This document shows positions 56,708 through 64,000 of a DNA stretch of 64,000 nt, piece by piece; positions within the stretch are counted from its first letter, which is position 1; each line of letters starts with the position of its first letter. The notes beneath the pieces were generated by a model, which was not told the origin of the DNA, did not search any database, and saw nothing but the letters and a program-made list of their open reading frames with translations. A program made the position numbers and the translations under genes. The DNA is taken from NCBI RefSeq assembly GCF_038002165.1, contig NZ_JBBOBR010000001.1, forward strand, positions 434,001 to 498,000. The letters are read 5' to 3'. The stretch is from Cytobacillus sp. FSL H8-0458. GTDB taxonomy: Bacteria; Bacillota; Bacilli; Bacillales; Cytobacillaceae.

Positions 56708-58006
56708 ATGAAACAAATGTATCCAAAAAACGGGAGGGTTATCCTTCATGTTGATATGAATAGTTTTTATGCTTCGGTTGAGATGGCTTATGATCCGTCA
56801 TTAAAGGGTAAGCCTTTAGCAATCGCAGGGAATCCGGAGGAGAGACGCGGTATTATTGTAACTTGCAGCTATGAGGCAAGGAAATTCGGGGTAAAAACCA
56901 CCATGCCTCTATGGGAGGCTAAAAAGCTCTGTCCCCAGCTGATTATCATGAAGCCTAATTTTGAGAGATATCGTGCAGCTTCTATGGGAATGTTTGATAT
57001 ATTGCGCGAATATTCTTCTCTTGTTGAACCTGTATCGATTGATGAAGGATATGTGGACATAACAGACAGTTATGAGTTTGGGAGCCCCATAGAAATTGCC
57101 GAGACGATCCAAAAGCAGGTATTTCAGCAGCTCGATTTGCCCTGCAGCATAGGTGTTGCCCCTAATAAATTTTTAGCCAAGATGGCTTCTGACATGAAAA
57201 AACCTATGGGGATTACAGTTCTCAGAAAAAGGGATGTTCCGCATATCCTATGGCCGATGGAAGTGGAAGAAATGCACGGAGTCGGCAGAAAAACCGGAGA
57301 AAAACTGAGAAATCTTAACATCACCACAATTGGCGAATTAGCAAAAGCGGATGAAATTATCTTAAAAGCAGCGCTGGGCATCAATGGCCCGAGGCTGAAA
57401 CAAAAGGCCAATGGCCAGGATTTTAGAAAAGTCGATCCGGACTCGGCATCTGAATTTAAAAGTGTAGGAAATTCGACCACACTGCCGAGGGATGTTTCAA
57501 ATCAAAGAGAGCTGCTCCATGTATTTGAAAAGTTGGCTGCACAGGTTTCTTCCAGATTGAAACGGAAAAAGGTTATGGCGGTCACTCTCGGAATTACCAT
57601 CAGGTATAAGGACAGAAAAACCATTACCAGAAGCCGCAAACTGAAGAATCCGATTCAGCAGGATGAAGAAATTTACCAAATGGCAAAAGAGCTTTTTATA
57701 AAACATTGGAATGGAAATGCAGTACGGCTTCTTGGCATTACAGGGACAGACCTTGTCGAACCCGAACAGGCGGTTAAGCAGCTGGATCTGTTCAGTTTTG
57801 AAAAAGATGCCAGAAAGGAGCCGTTATTTCAGACAATGGATCTTTTGCGCAAGAAATACGGCACTAAAATAATCGACAATGCGGGTGCACTTTCGGACAT
57901 GAAATTGACCAGCCCCAAAATCGGCACTGACACCAGCTTTAATAAAGACTTTTTGCATGGCAGTCCAGGAAGAAGCGATAAAAAAGAAAAAGATGATAAT
58001 TCATGA
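56708..58006 (+). CDS. dinB: DNA polymerase IV (Y family)
   Basis: Error-prone translesion polymerase, position of B. subtilis yqjH/polY1. 432 aa: palm motifs HVDMNSFYASVE and SIDEGYVDIT with the catalytic acids, a helix-hairpin-helix (MHGVGRKTGEKLRNL), a little-finger domain, and a C-terminal beta-clamp motif QLDLF near residue 358, followed by a tail of ~70 residues. I saw no LexA box upstream. Confidence 0.95.
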   Translation: MKQMYPKNGRVILHVDMNSFYASVEMAYDPSLKGKPLAIAGNPEERRGIIVTCSYEARKFGVKTTMPLWEAKKLCPQLIIMKPNFERYRAASMGMFDILREYSSLVEPVSIDEGYVDITDSYEFGSPIEIAETIQKQVFQQLDLPCSIGVAPNKFLAKMASDMKKPMGITVLRKRDVPHILWPMEVEEMHGVGRKTGEKLRNLNITTIGELAKADEIILKAALGINGPRLKQKANGQDFRKVDPDSASEFKSVGNSTTLPRDVSNQRELLHVFEKLAAQVSSRLKRKKVMAVTLGITIRYKDRKTITRSRKLKNPIQQDEEIYQMAKELFIKHWNGNAVRLLGITGTDLVEPEQAVKQLDLFSFEKDARKEPLFQTMDLLRKKYGTKIIDNAGALSDMKLTSPKIGTDTSFNKDFLHGSPGRSDKKEKDDNS

Positions 58007-58094
58007 GTTTTTCAGTCGGATATAAGCAAAACTAAGACAGGAAAGTTGAATCAGAATAGGAATCTTGCTAAAGTAGAGTGGATTATTTTATCGC

Positions 58095-58245
58095 AGTCTA
58101 ACGGGCAGTAAGACCCCCACTTCAAGACTCAGAGGAATCAAAGGAGGATAAGTGGGGATCAAACTGCCCGTAAAGGCCCGATTGGTTCAACTAACAATCA
58201 GTGGGGGATAAGGAAAACCCCCACTGATTGAAGTTTCACTTTATT
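58095..58245 (+). mobile_element. IS200/IS605-like structured remnant without a transposase gene
   Basis: ACGGGCAGT (58101-58109) pairs with ACTGCCCGT (58163-58171), enclosing CCCCACTT / AAGTGGGG (58115-58122 and 58150-58157). Downstream is a perfect 12-bp hairpin AATCAGTGGGGG / CCCCCACTGATT (58196-58207 and 58218-58229), then TTCAC. Nested stems next to a terminal hairpin resemble the 3' end and omega-RNA region of IS200/IS605 tnpB elements. No tnpA or tnpB frame is present, so this is a relic or a non-autonomous derivative. The family link is from pattern memory. Confidence 0.5.
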
Positions 58246-58291
58246 GGATTTTGTATGTAACGCATAAAGGCTGGAAGGGAAGTAATAAGAG

Positions 58292-59701
58292 ATGACGAAA
58301 TCACAGTTTGGTGTTATCGGCTTAGCCGTCATGGGCAAAAATCTTGCCATGAATATCGAAAGCAGAGGGTACTCAGTGTCTGTTTTTAACCGGTCACGTG
58401 AAAAAACGGATGAGATGCTTAAGGAAGTGGAAGGAAGAAACTTTAAAGGTACATATACAATTGAAGAGTTTGTTGATTCTCTGGAAAAACCCCGCAAAAT
58501 CATGCTTATGGTGAAAGCAGGCGGTCCGACAGATGCGACAATTGAGCAGTTAAAGCCTCTGCTGGATAAAGGGGATATTCTGATAGATGGAGGAAATACC
58601 TTCTTTGTGGATACGCAGCGCCGCAATAAGGAATTAAGCGAGCTGGGCATCCATTTCATCGGTACGGGTGTTTCCGGCGGTGAAGAGGGCGCTTTGAAGG
58701 GACCTTCCATTATGCCTGGCGGCCAAAAAGAAGCCTACGAGCTGGTTGCCCCGATTTTTCAAGATATTGCAGCAAAGGTTAATGGCGAAGCATGCACCAC
58801 ATATATTGGTCCGGATGGGGCGGGGCATTATGTGAAAATGGTCCATAACGGCATTGAATACGGCGATATGCAGCTGATTTCCGAATCTTATTTTCTTTTG
58901 AAAAACGTGCTTGGTTTGACTGCTGAAGAGCTCCATAAAGTATTCGCAGAATGGAATAAAGGCGAACTTGACAGCTATCTGATTGAAATTACGGCTGATA
59001 TTTTCACGAAAAAAGATGAGGAAACCGGAAAGCCGCTGGTAGATGTCATCCTTGATACAGCAGGCCAAAAGGGAACCGGCAAATGGACAAGCCAAAGTGC
59101 GCTTGACCTCGGTGTACCGCTTCCAATCATTACTGAATCCGTTTTTGCCCGATTCATTTCTGCCATGAAAGAAGAACGTGTGAATGCAAGCAAAGTTCTT
59201 CGCGGGCCAGCTGCACAGGACTTCACAGGCGATAAAAAAGCATTTATCGAGAGTGTCCGCAAAGCCCTTTACATGAGTAAAATCTGTTCATATGCACAAG
59301 GCTTTGCTCAAATGAGAGCAGCTTCCGAAGAATATGGATGGGATCTGAAATATGGTGATATTGCGATGATTTTCCGCGGCGGCTGCATTATCCGTGCGCA
59401 ATTCCTGCAGAAAATCAAGGAAGCATATGACCGTAAGCCAGGCTTGAAGAATCTCCTTCTTGATCCGTATTTCAAGGAAATCGTGGAAAGCTATCAGGAT
59501 GCTGCCCGTGAAATCATCAGCGTGGCTGTAAAGAACGGCATTCCTGTACCATGTTTTGCGGCTGCTTTGTCCTATTATGACAGCTACCGCACAGAAACAT
59601 TGCCTGCAAACCTTCTTCAGGCACAGCGTGACTACTTTGGTGCACATACCTATCAGCGTACAGACAAAGAAGGCATTTTTCATACAAACTGGATGGAATA
59701 A
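58292..59701 (+). CDS. gndA: 6-phosphogluconate dehydrogenase (decarboxylating, NADP)
   Basis: Oxidative pentose phosphate step giving ribulose-5-phosphate, CO2 and NADPH. 469 aa: NADP fold [21 protein letters not shown], substrate motif [21 protein letters not shown], and the catalytic [29 protein letters not shown] before the ATG. It converges with zwf, which makes its pathway precursor. Confidence 0.96.
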   Translation: MTKSQFGVIGLAVMGKNLAMNIESRGYSVSVFNRSREKTDEMLKEVEGRNFKGTYTIEEFVDSLEKPRKIMLMVKAGGPTDATIEQLKPLLDKGDILIDGGNTFFVDTQRRNKELSELGIHFIGTGVSGGEEGALKGPSIMPGGQKEAYELVAPIFQDIAAKVNGEACTTYIGPDGAGHYVKMVHNGIEYGDMQLISESYFLLKNVLGLTAEELHKVFAEWNKGELDSYLIEITADIFTKKDEETGKPLVDVILDTAGQKGTGKWTSQSALDLGVPLPIITESVFARFISAMKEERVNASKVLRGPAAQDFTGDKKAFIESVRKALYMSKICSYAQGFAQMRAASEEYGWDLKYGDIAMIFRGGCIIRAQFLQKIKEAYDRKPGLKNLLLDPYFKEIVESYQDAAREIISVAVKNGIPVPCFAAALSYYDSYRTETLPANLLQAQRDYFGAHTYQRTDKEGIFHTNWME

Positions 59702-59710
59702 TAAAATAAA

Positions 59711-59737
59711 AACAGCGTCCGTGTGGCGCTGTTTTTT
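59711..59737 (+). terminator. Terminator after gndA
   Basis: AACAGCG-TCCGTGTGG-CGCTGTTTTTT. Confidence 0.9.
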
Positions 59738-59752
59738 GTCTTTCAAAAAATA

Positions 59753-59776
59753 AAAACCCCTGCATCAGCAGGGGTT
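59753..59776 (-). terminator. Terminator after zwf
   Basis: AACCCCTGC-ATCA-GCAGGGGTT; on the reverse strand it is followed by TTTATTTTTT. Confidence 0.9.
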
Positions 59777-59786
59777 CTCAGAATCA

Positions 59787-61289
59787 TTAACACTGTTCCA
59801 CATCAAGGTCAGTTACAGGCCACCAGAAGAAACCGTCTTTTTCAAGCAGCCGGTCTGCTTCTTTAGGACCCATGGAACCGGATTCGTAATTAGGGAAGCC
59901 TTCTTCTCTTGTGTTTTCCCAAAAGTCGGAAATCTTGTCGACAAAGCTCCAGGAAAGAGCCACTTCATCCCAGTGTGTAAAGTTTGTTGCGTCACCGCGC
60001 ATGCAATCATATAAAAGCCTTTCATATGCTTCAGGTGTATTCATGTCATCGATGCCTTTGTTGGCAAAGTTTAATTTTACCGGTGTGGCTTCAATGTTTT
60101 GGCCTGATTTTTGGGCATTTAAATAAAGGGTAATGCCTTCTTCAGGCTGAATATGGATCACCAGCAGGTTCGGATTTAGTGTTTGCTCAGTCTGATAATA
60201 TAAGTTCATCGGAATGTCCTTGAACTGGATAACAATTTTCGTTGATTTAGCAGCCATCCTTTTTCCTGTACGAATGTAGATAGGCACACCTGCCCAGCGG
60301 AAATTGTCAATCATCAGCTTGCCTGCTACATACGTTTCGGTGTTTGATTGTTCATCCACCATCGGCTCTTGATTGTAAGCTGGTACTTCTTTTCCATTTA
60401 AATGGCCTTTTCCGTACTGGCCGCGGACAAAGTAATCTCTCACCTGATCGCCTTCAATTGGACGCATGGCTCTTAAAACTTTTACTTTTTCAGATCTGAT
60501 TTCATCTGTTGTCAGGCGGATTGGCGGTTCCATTGCCAATAAGGCGACCATTTGCAGCATATGGTTTTGAACCATGTCACGAAGAGCTCCGCTTTTTTCA
60601 TAGTAGCGGCCGCGTTCTTCTACACCAAGTACTTCGCTCGATGTAACCTGGATATTTGAGATATAGCGATTGTTCCATAAAGGTTCAAATATAGCATTAG
60701 CAAAACGGATCACTTCAATGTTTTGCACCATCTCTTTCCCCAGGTAGTGATCAATCCGGTAAATTTCACTTTCTGAAAAAGCTTTTCGGATTTGCTTATT
60801 AAGATGCTTCGCTGATTCAAGATCATGCCCAAATGGTTTTTCAATGACAAGACGCTTAAACCCATTTACATCTGTCAGGCCATCTGCTTTTAAATGCTCT
60901 GCAATGGTTCCGAAAAACTCAGGTGCCATGGCAAGGTAAAAAATGCGGTTGCCTTCAAGGGAATAGTGAGTATCCAAGTCTTCCGCCATGCTCTTTAATG
61001 CCAAATAGGAACTGGAATCTGTCACATCATGCGAATGATAGTAAAAGTGAGAAATAAAATCTTCAAGTTCTTTGTTATCTTTTATAGCGGACTCAACAGA
61101 GGCTTTAACACTTGCCTGAAACTCATCATTTGATAGCGGCCTTCTGGCAACCCCTACTACGGCAAAGCGATCAGACAGCCTGCCCTTTTTGTATAAGCGG
61201 TAAAGTGAGGGAAACAATTTTCTCTTTGCCAAATCCCCTGTTGCTCCAAATATCATTATTAATCCGGCCGGTTTTTCGTTTGTTTTCAC
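59787..61289 (-). CDS. zwf: Glucose-6-phosphate 1-dehydrogenase
   Basis: First enzyme of the oxidative pentose phosphate pathway. About 500 aa: coenzyme motif IFGATGDLAKRKLFPSLYRL, VIEKPFGHD, and active-site RIDHYLGKEMVQN. The frame opens at TTG 61313, but AAAGAGG lies between it and the GTG at 61289 (MKTNEKPAG), which I take as the start. Convergent with gndA. Confidence 0.95.
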   Translation of the reverse strand: MKTNEKPAGLIMIFGATGDLAKRKLFPSLYRLYKKGRLSDRFAVVGVARRPLSNDEFQASVKASVESAIKDNKELEDFISHFYYHSHDVTDSSSYLALKSMAEDLDTHYSLEGNRIFYLAMAPEFFGTIAEHLKADGLTDVNGFKRLVIEKPFGHDLESAKHLNKQIRKAFSESEIYRIDHYLGKEMVQNIEVIRFANAIFEPLWNNRYISNIQVTSSEVLGVEERGRYYEKSGALRDMVQNHMLQMVALLAMEPPIRLTTDEIRSEKVKVLRAMRPIEGDQVRDYFVRGQYGKGHLNGKEVPAYNQEPMVDEQSNTETYVAGKLMIDNFRWAGVPIYIRTGKRMAAKSTKIVIQFKDIPMNLYYQTEQTLNPNLLVIHIQPEEGITLYLNAQKSGQNIEATPVKLNFANKGIDDMNTPEAYERLLYDCMRGDATNFTHWDEVALSWSFVDKISDFWENTREEGFPNYESGSMGPKEADRLLEKDGFFWWPVTDLDVEQC

Positions 61290-61409
61290 GATTCTAGAAC
61301 CTCTTTTCGACAAAATTTCTGTATGTAAGGCGGGACTGACTTTTGTCCGTCCTCAGCTTGAGAAGAAGCTGTTATATTGCATTACAAAAAACGTCTGTAC
61401 AAGTATAAA

Positions 61410-61438
61410 ATTGTATCTGTTTACAGCTATTTTCGCAA
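61410..61438 (-). promoter_or_regulatory. Candidate sigma-A promoter of zwf
   Basis: On the reverse strand TTGCGA (61438-61433), 17 bp, TACAAT (61415-61410), about 120 bases before zwf. The rest of the 327-bp divergent gap to rnz shows nothing else I can name. Confidence 0.45.
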
Positions 61439-61616
61439 ATATTATGTTTGTCCTTTTTACCTTAGTTTCTATCTAACAGCCAGGAACTATCCTTTCAAAT
61501 AACACAAAAAACAATTGTTAATTGAATGAATTCCGAGGCTGCTATGGTATATTGTTTATATTCTTACAAGACCAGACAGGTTAACCCCTAAATTGCCGAA
61601 AGGAGGTATTTGTCAT

Positions 61617-62555
61617 ATGGACATTTTTTTTCTGGGAACGGGAGCAGGAATTCCGGCTAAACTGAGGAATGTATCTTCGATGGCTTTAAAGCTCCTGGAT
61701 GAAAGAGGGAGCATATGGCTTTTTGACTGTGGCGAAGCGACCCAGCATCAAATTTTACATACAAGCATTAAACCGAGAAGAATTGAGAAAATCTTTATCA
61801 CTCATCTTCATGGTGACCATATATATGGTCTGCCCGGCCTGCTTTCCAGCCGCTCTTTCCAGGGCGGTGATACAGAGGTTACTCTATATGGACCAAAAGG
61901 TTTGAAAAAATTTATTGAAGTTTCGCTATCTGTCAGCGGCACATACCTTAAGTATCCTTTAAAGGTAGCTGAAATCACTGAGGGTATTGTGCTTGATGAA
62001 GAAGATTTTAAGGTGGAAGCCCGCATGCTCGAACACGGAATATCCTCTTATGGTTACCGGATTACAGAAAAGGACCGTCCGGGCACATTGCTTGCGGACA
62101 AACTTGCTGAAGCGGGAATCAAACCGGGTCCGATATATAAGAAAATTAAGAATGGGGAAAACATAGAGCTTGAGGATGGAAGAATTCTCGAAGCAAAAAA
62201 TTTCCTGGGGCCGGCTCAAAAGGGAAGAATTGTCACGGTGCTGGGAGATACCAGATTCTGCGATGCGGCAATAGATTTAGCAGCCGATGCTGACCTTTTA
62301 ATACATGAGGCAACCTTCTCCGGGGGGGAAGAGAAGCTTGCATACGATTATTTTCATTCGACGACCCTGCAGGCTGCTCAGGTTGCCCTCGAGGCGAATG
62401 CAAGGAAACTTTGCCTGAATCATATCAGTTCACGATATGAACGCCAGGATTGGGAACAGCTTGTTAAAGAATCACAGACCATTTTCCCCAATACGGTTAT
62501 TGCTGAGGACTTTAAAGAAATTCATATCCCGCTTGATGAAGGAGAGGCGAATTAA
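61617..62555 (+). CDS. rnz: Ribonuclease Z
   Basis: Metallo-beta-lactamase endonuclease that trims tRNA 3' trailers. 312 aa: [16 protein letters not shown] with the HxHxDH zinc motif, [44 protein letters not shown] and the C-terminal NHISSRYE. The frame reaches back to 61593, but AAAGGAGGT before ATG 61617 sets the start. Matches yqjK position; its stop is adjacent to the next gene. Confidence 0.96.
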   Translation: MDIFFLGTGAGIPAKLRNVSSMALKLLDERGSIWLFDCGEATQHQILHTSIKPRRIEKIFITHLHGDHIYGLPGLLSSRSFQGGDTEVTLYGPKGLKKFIEVSLSVSGTYLKYPLKVAEITEGIVLDEEDFKVEARMLEHGISSYGYRITEKDRPGTLLADKLAEAGIKPGPIYKKIKNGENIELEDGRILEAKNFLGPAQKGRIVTVLGDTRFCDAAIDLAADADLLIHEATFSGGEEKLAYDYFHSTTLQAAQVALEANARKLCLNHISSRYERQDWEQLVKESQTIFPNTVIAEDFKEIHIPLDEGEAN

Positions 62556-63101
62556 TTGAAAACTTTCTATATCGTGCGCCATGCAAAGGCTGAGGGCCAG
62601 CCTTTCTCCGCCAAATTGACAGAAAGGGGAAGGGAACAGGCATTAAAATTAATTGATTTCTTTAAAGGCAAAGAAATTAATCGCATATACTCAAGCCCTT
62701 TTGTGAGGGCGATTGAAACAATCCGGCCGCTTGCACAGTCCAGAAATCTGGATATTATTGAGGAAAGCCGTTTGGGTGAAAGGGTGCTGAGCTCTATTCT
62801 TTTTGATGATTGGCAGGAAAAGCTTAAGCAAAGCTTTTCCGATTTTGATCTCGTTTTTGAAGGGGGAGAATCTCATTCATCAGGAATGAAACGAGCTTCT
62901 TCCCTGCTGGATGAATTAATCGCGTCCAATGAGAATCACATCGTTCTGGTCAGCCATGGCAATTTATCAACGCTGCTGCTTCGCCATTTCGATGAAAATG
63001 CAGGCTTTGAGCATCTGATGAAAATGAGTAACCCGGATGTTTTCGAGATAAAAGTAAATGGTGATGATACAGTATGGAAGCGGATTTGGAATGAAAAGTA
63101 A
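62556..63101 (+). CDS. Histidine phosphatase family protein
   Basis: 181 aa phosphoglycerate-mutase-like fold: YIVRHAKAEGQPFS with the catalytic RH, SSPFVRAIETIRPLA, the acid region FEGGESHSSGMKR, and the second His in VLVSHGNLSTLLLRHF. The substrate cannot be told. TTG start after GAAGGAGAGG, immediately after the rnz stop, so the two are co-transcribed. Confidence 0.9.
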   Translation: MKTFYIVRHAKAEGQPFSAKLTERGREQALKLIDFFKGKEINRIYSSPFVRAIETIRPLAQSRNLDIIEESRLGERVLSSILFDDWQEKLKQSFSDFDLVFEGGESHSSGMKRASSLLDELIASNENHIVLVSHGNLSTLLLRHFDENAGFEHLMKMSNPDVFEIKVNGDDTVWKRIWNEK

Positions 63102-63134
63102 TGCCTGGAAAAATTGAATTTTTCAAATTTGGCA

Positions 63135-63163
63135 TTGACGGTTCTCTGCATGCATACTATAAT
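63135..63163 (+). promoter_or_regulatory. Sigma-A promoter of the T-box transcript
   Basis: TTGACG, 17 bp, TATAAT: near-consensus, about 30 bases before the T-box leader begins. Confidence 0.8.
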
Positions 63164-63194
63164 CACACTTATACTTTAAAACATTATAGTAAAA

Positions 63195-63430
63195 AGCTAT
63201 GAAGAGACTCTACTAAGTTTTATCTCCCTGTTTATAGAGAGCCAGTGGATGGTGGAAACTGGCACAAAGATAAAATGAATTTCATCTTGGAGCTTATCTT
63301 TCCTGCATTTAGCAGAAAAGACGGTAAATCCGTTATATTTTCGAGTGGAAAGTCACATGCTTTCAAAAAGGGTGGTACCGCGTGAATCTAAATTCACGTC
63401 CCTTTTGAAGAATGTGGCTTTTTTGTTTTT
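63195..63430 (+). promoter_or_regulatory. T-box riboswitch leader, specifier reads as Phe
   Basis: tRNA-sensing leader. Stem I begins AGCTATGAAGAG and contains GGTGGAAAC; GAA at 63277-63279 is followed by TTTCA, so the specifier is TTT or TTC, both Phe. The T-box AGGGTGGTACCGCG is at 63369-63382, with a small CGTGAAT / ATTCACG hairpin. The terminator pairs CACATGCTTTCAAAAAGGG (63354-63372) with CCCTTTTGAAGAATGTGG (63400-63417) and ends in TTTTTTG. Uncharged tRNA should allow transcription into the transporter gene. Confidence 0.9.
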
Positions 63431-63452
63431 AAAAAAATTTGGAGGTACAGGC

Positions 63453-64000
63453 ATGCAGCAAAATGAGCAATGGTCATCGAAGATAGGATTTATTTTAGCA
63501 TCGGCCGGTTCGGCAATCGGACTTGGAGCAATTTGGAAGCTTCCGTATGTGACGGGAACAAGCGGAGGCGGGGCATTTATATTATTATTTCTGTTATTTT
63601 CCCTTTTAATTGGTTTTCCGCTTTTGCTGGCTGAGTTTGTGATTGGCCGCAGTACGGGGAAGGAGGCAATCTCGGCATATAAGGATATTGCTCCGGGAAC
63701 TAAATGGCACTGGATAGGCTACCTTGGCGTATTCACGTGTTTTCTGCTTTTATCCTTCTATAGTGTAATAGGCGGGTGGATTCTGAAGTACATTGTATAT
63801 GGGGTTACCGGGTCTATGAATGGTGCAGGCAATTATGAAGAGCTATTTGGCGCAGCCGTGTCAGACTCTGTATCTGTTGTATCGGCACAAGGGATCTTTT
63901 TATTCATAACTGTTTTAGTGGTTGCCAAAGGCGTCCAGAAGGGGATCGAGCAGGTCAGCAAAATTATGATGCCGGCTTTGTTTCTTTTATTTATTATTTT
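63453..64000 (+). CDS. Sodium-dependent transporter of the NSS family, 5' part
   Basis: First ~182 codons of a neurotransmitter:sodium symporter-type amino acid carrier, cut by the right edge. The N-terminus [27 protein letters not shown] is the NSS/LeuT first helix with its unwound Gly-rich part, followed by [29 protein letters not shown] and further helices. TTGGAGGT precedes the ATG. The T-box leader implies an amino acid substrate, probably Phe or another aromatic; that is inference. Confidence 0.93.
   Translation, partial: MQQNEQWSSKIGFILASAGSAIGLGAIWKLPYVTGTSGGGAFILLFLLFSLLIGFPLLLAEFVIGRSTGKEAISAYKDIAPGTKWHWIGYLGVFTCFLLLSFYSVIGGWILKYIVYGVTGSMNGAGNYEELFGAAVSDSVSVVSAQGIFLFITVLVVAKGVQKGIEQVSKIMMPALFLLFII

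Noticed and set aside
58007..58291. Complete IS200/IS605 element
   Set aside because: No tnpA or tnpB coding frame and no clear left end; only the structured 3'-like part is visible.
58198..58710. 170-codon reverse-strand frame near the gndA start
   Set aside because: Mostly antisense to gndA; the rest covers the hairpin remnant. No domain.

Overview
The window looks like a chromosome segment of an endospore-forming, low-to-mid G+C member of the Bacillaceae (Cytobacillus/Mesobacillus/Bacillus sensu lato type). The evidence is a complete spoIIIAA-AH operon, spoIVB, spo0A and spore photoproduct lyase, strong GGAGG ribosome binding sites, frequent GTG/TTG starts, rho-independent terminators after most units, and gene order that follows the Bacillus subtilis yqh-yqi-yqj region closely. 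Species assignment is inference.

Layout. 1-3.1 kb: the 3' end of the B12-dependent ribonucleotide reductase gene nrdJ, a repeat element, and splB. 3.1-7.8 kb: yqhO (patatin), yqhP (reverse), yqhR, aroQ, an Xaa-Pro peptidase and efp; yqhQ is absent from its usual place. 7.8-10.2 kb: three reverse-strand genes (a 55-aa hypothetical, a SIMPL-domain protein, an alkaline phosphatase) lying between efp and spoIIIA. 10.3-15.7 kb: spoIIIAA-AH behind a consensus sigma-E promoter. 16-28.3 kb: accB-accC-yqhY, then nusB, folD, xseA, xseB, ispA, dxs, yqxC, ahrC/argR and recN, with a second copy of the repeat between ispA and dxs. 28.4-31.4 kb: spoIVB, spo0A (sigma-H promoter and 0A boxes), and two small reverse genes (YycC family, YqzF/DUF2627).

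31.5-42.1 kb: the sigma-54 activator gene bkdR and its target operon ptb-bcd-buk-lpdV-bkdAA-bkdAB-bkdB, with a perfect -24/-12 promoter, for branched-chain amino acid breakdown. 42.3-47.5 kb: methylmalonyl-CoA mutase (mutA, mutB) and its GTPase chaperone meaB. Together with the epimerase (52.8 kb) and carboxyltransferase (53.2 kb) genes these can carry propionyl-CoA from Val/Ile to succinyl-CoA. 47.7-56.6 kb: brxB, the arginine ABC transporter artPQR with a candidate ARG box, yqjA, a small L,D-transpeptidase, the 31-aa Prli42, epimerase, carboxyltransferase, an M20 peptidase and a lone cheW. 56.7-63.1 kb: dinB, an IS200/IS605-like structured remnant, gndA, zwf (reverse), rnz and a histidine phosphatase. 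63.1 kb to the end: a T-box leader whose specifier reads as Phe, and the 5' part of a Na+-dependent NSS-family transporter gene.

I see no tRNA or rRNA gene, CRISPR array, prophage or intact insertion sequence. Most of the window is conserved housekeeping and sporulation core. The least explained items are the paired ~210-240 bp repeat, the GTCCGAAGTT motif array at 52.3 kb, the IS605-like relic at 58.1 kb, the apparent ATT start of spoIIIAD, and hairpins between genes of the bkd and art operons.
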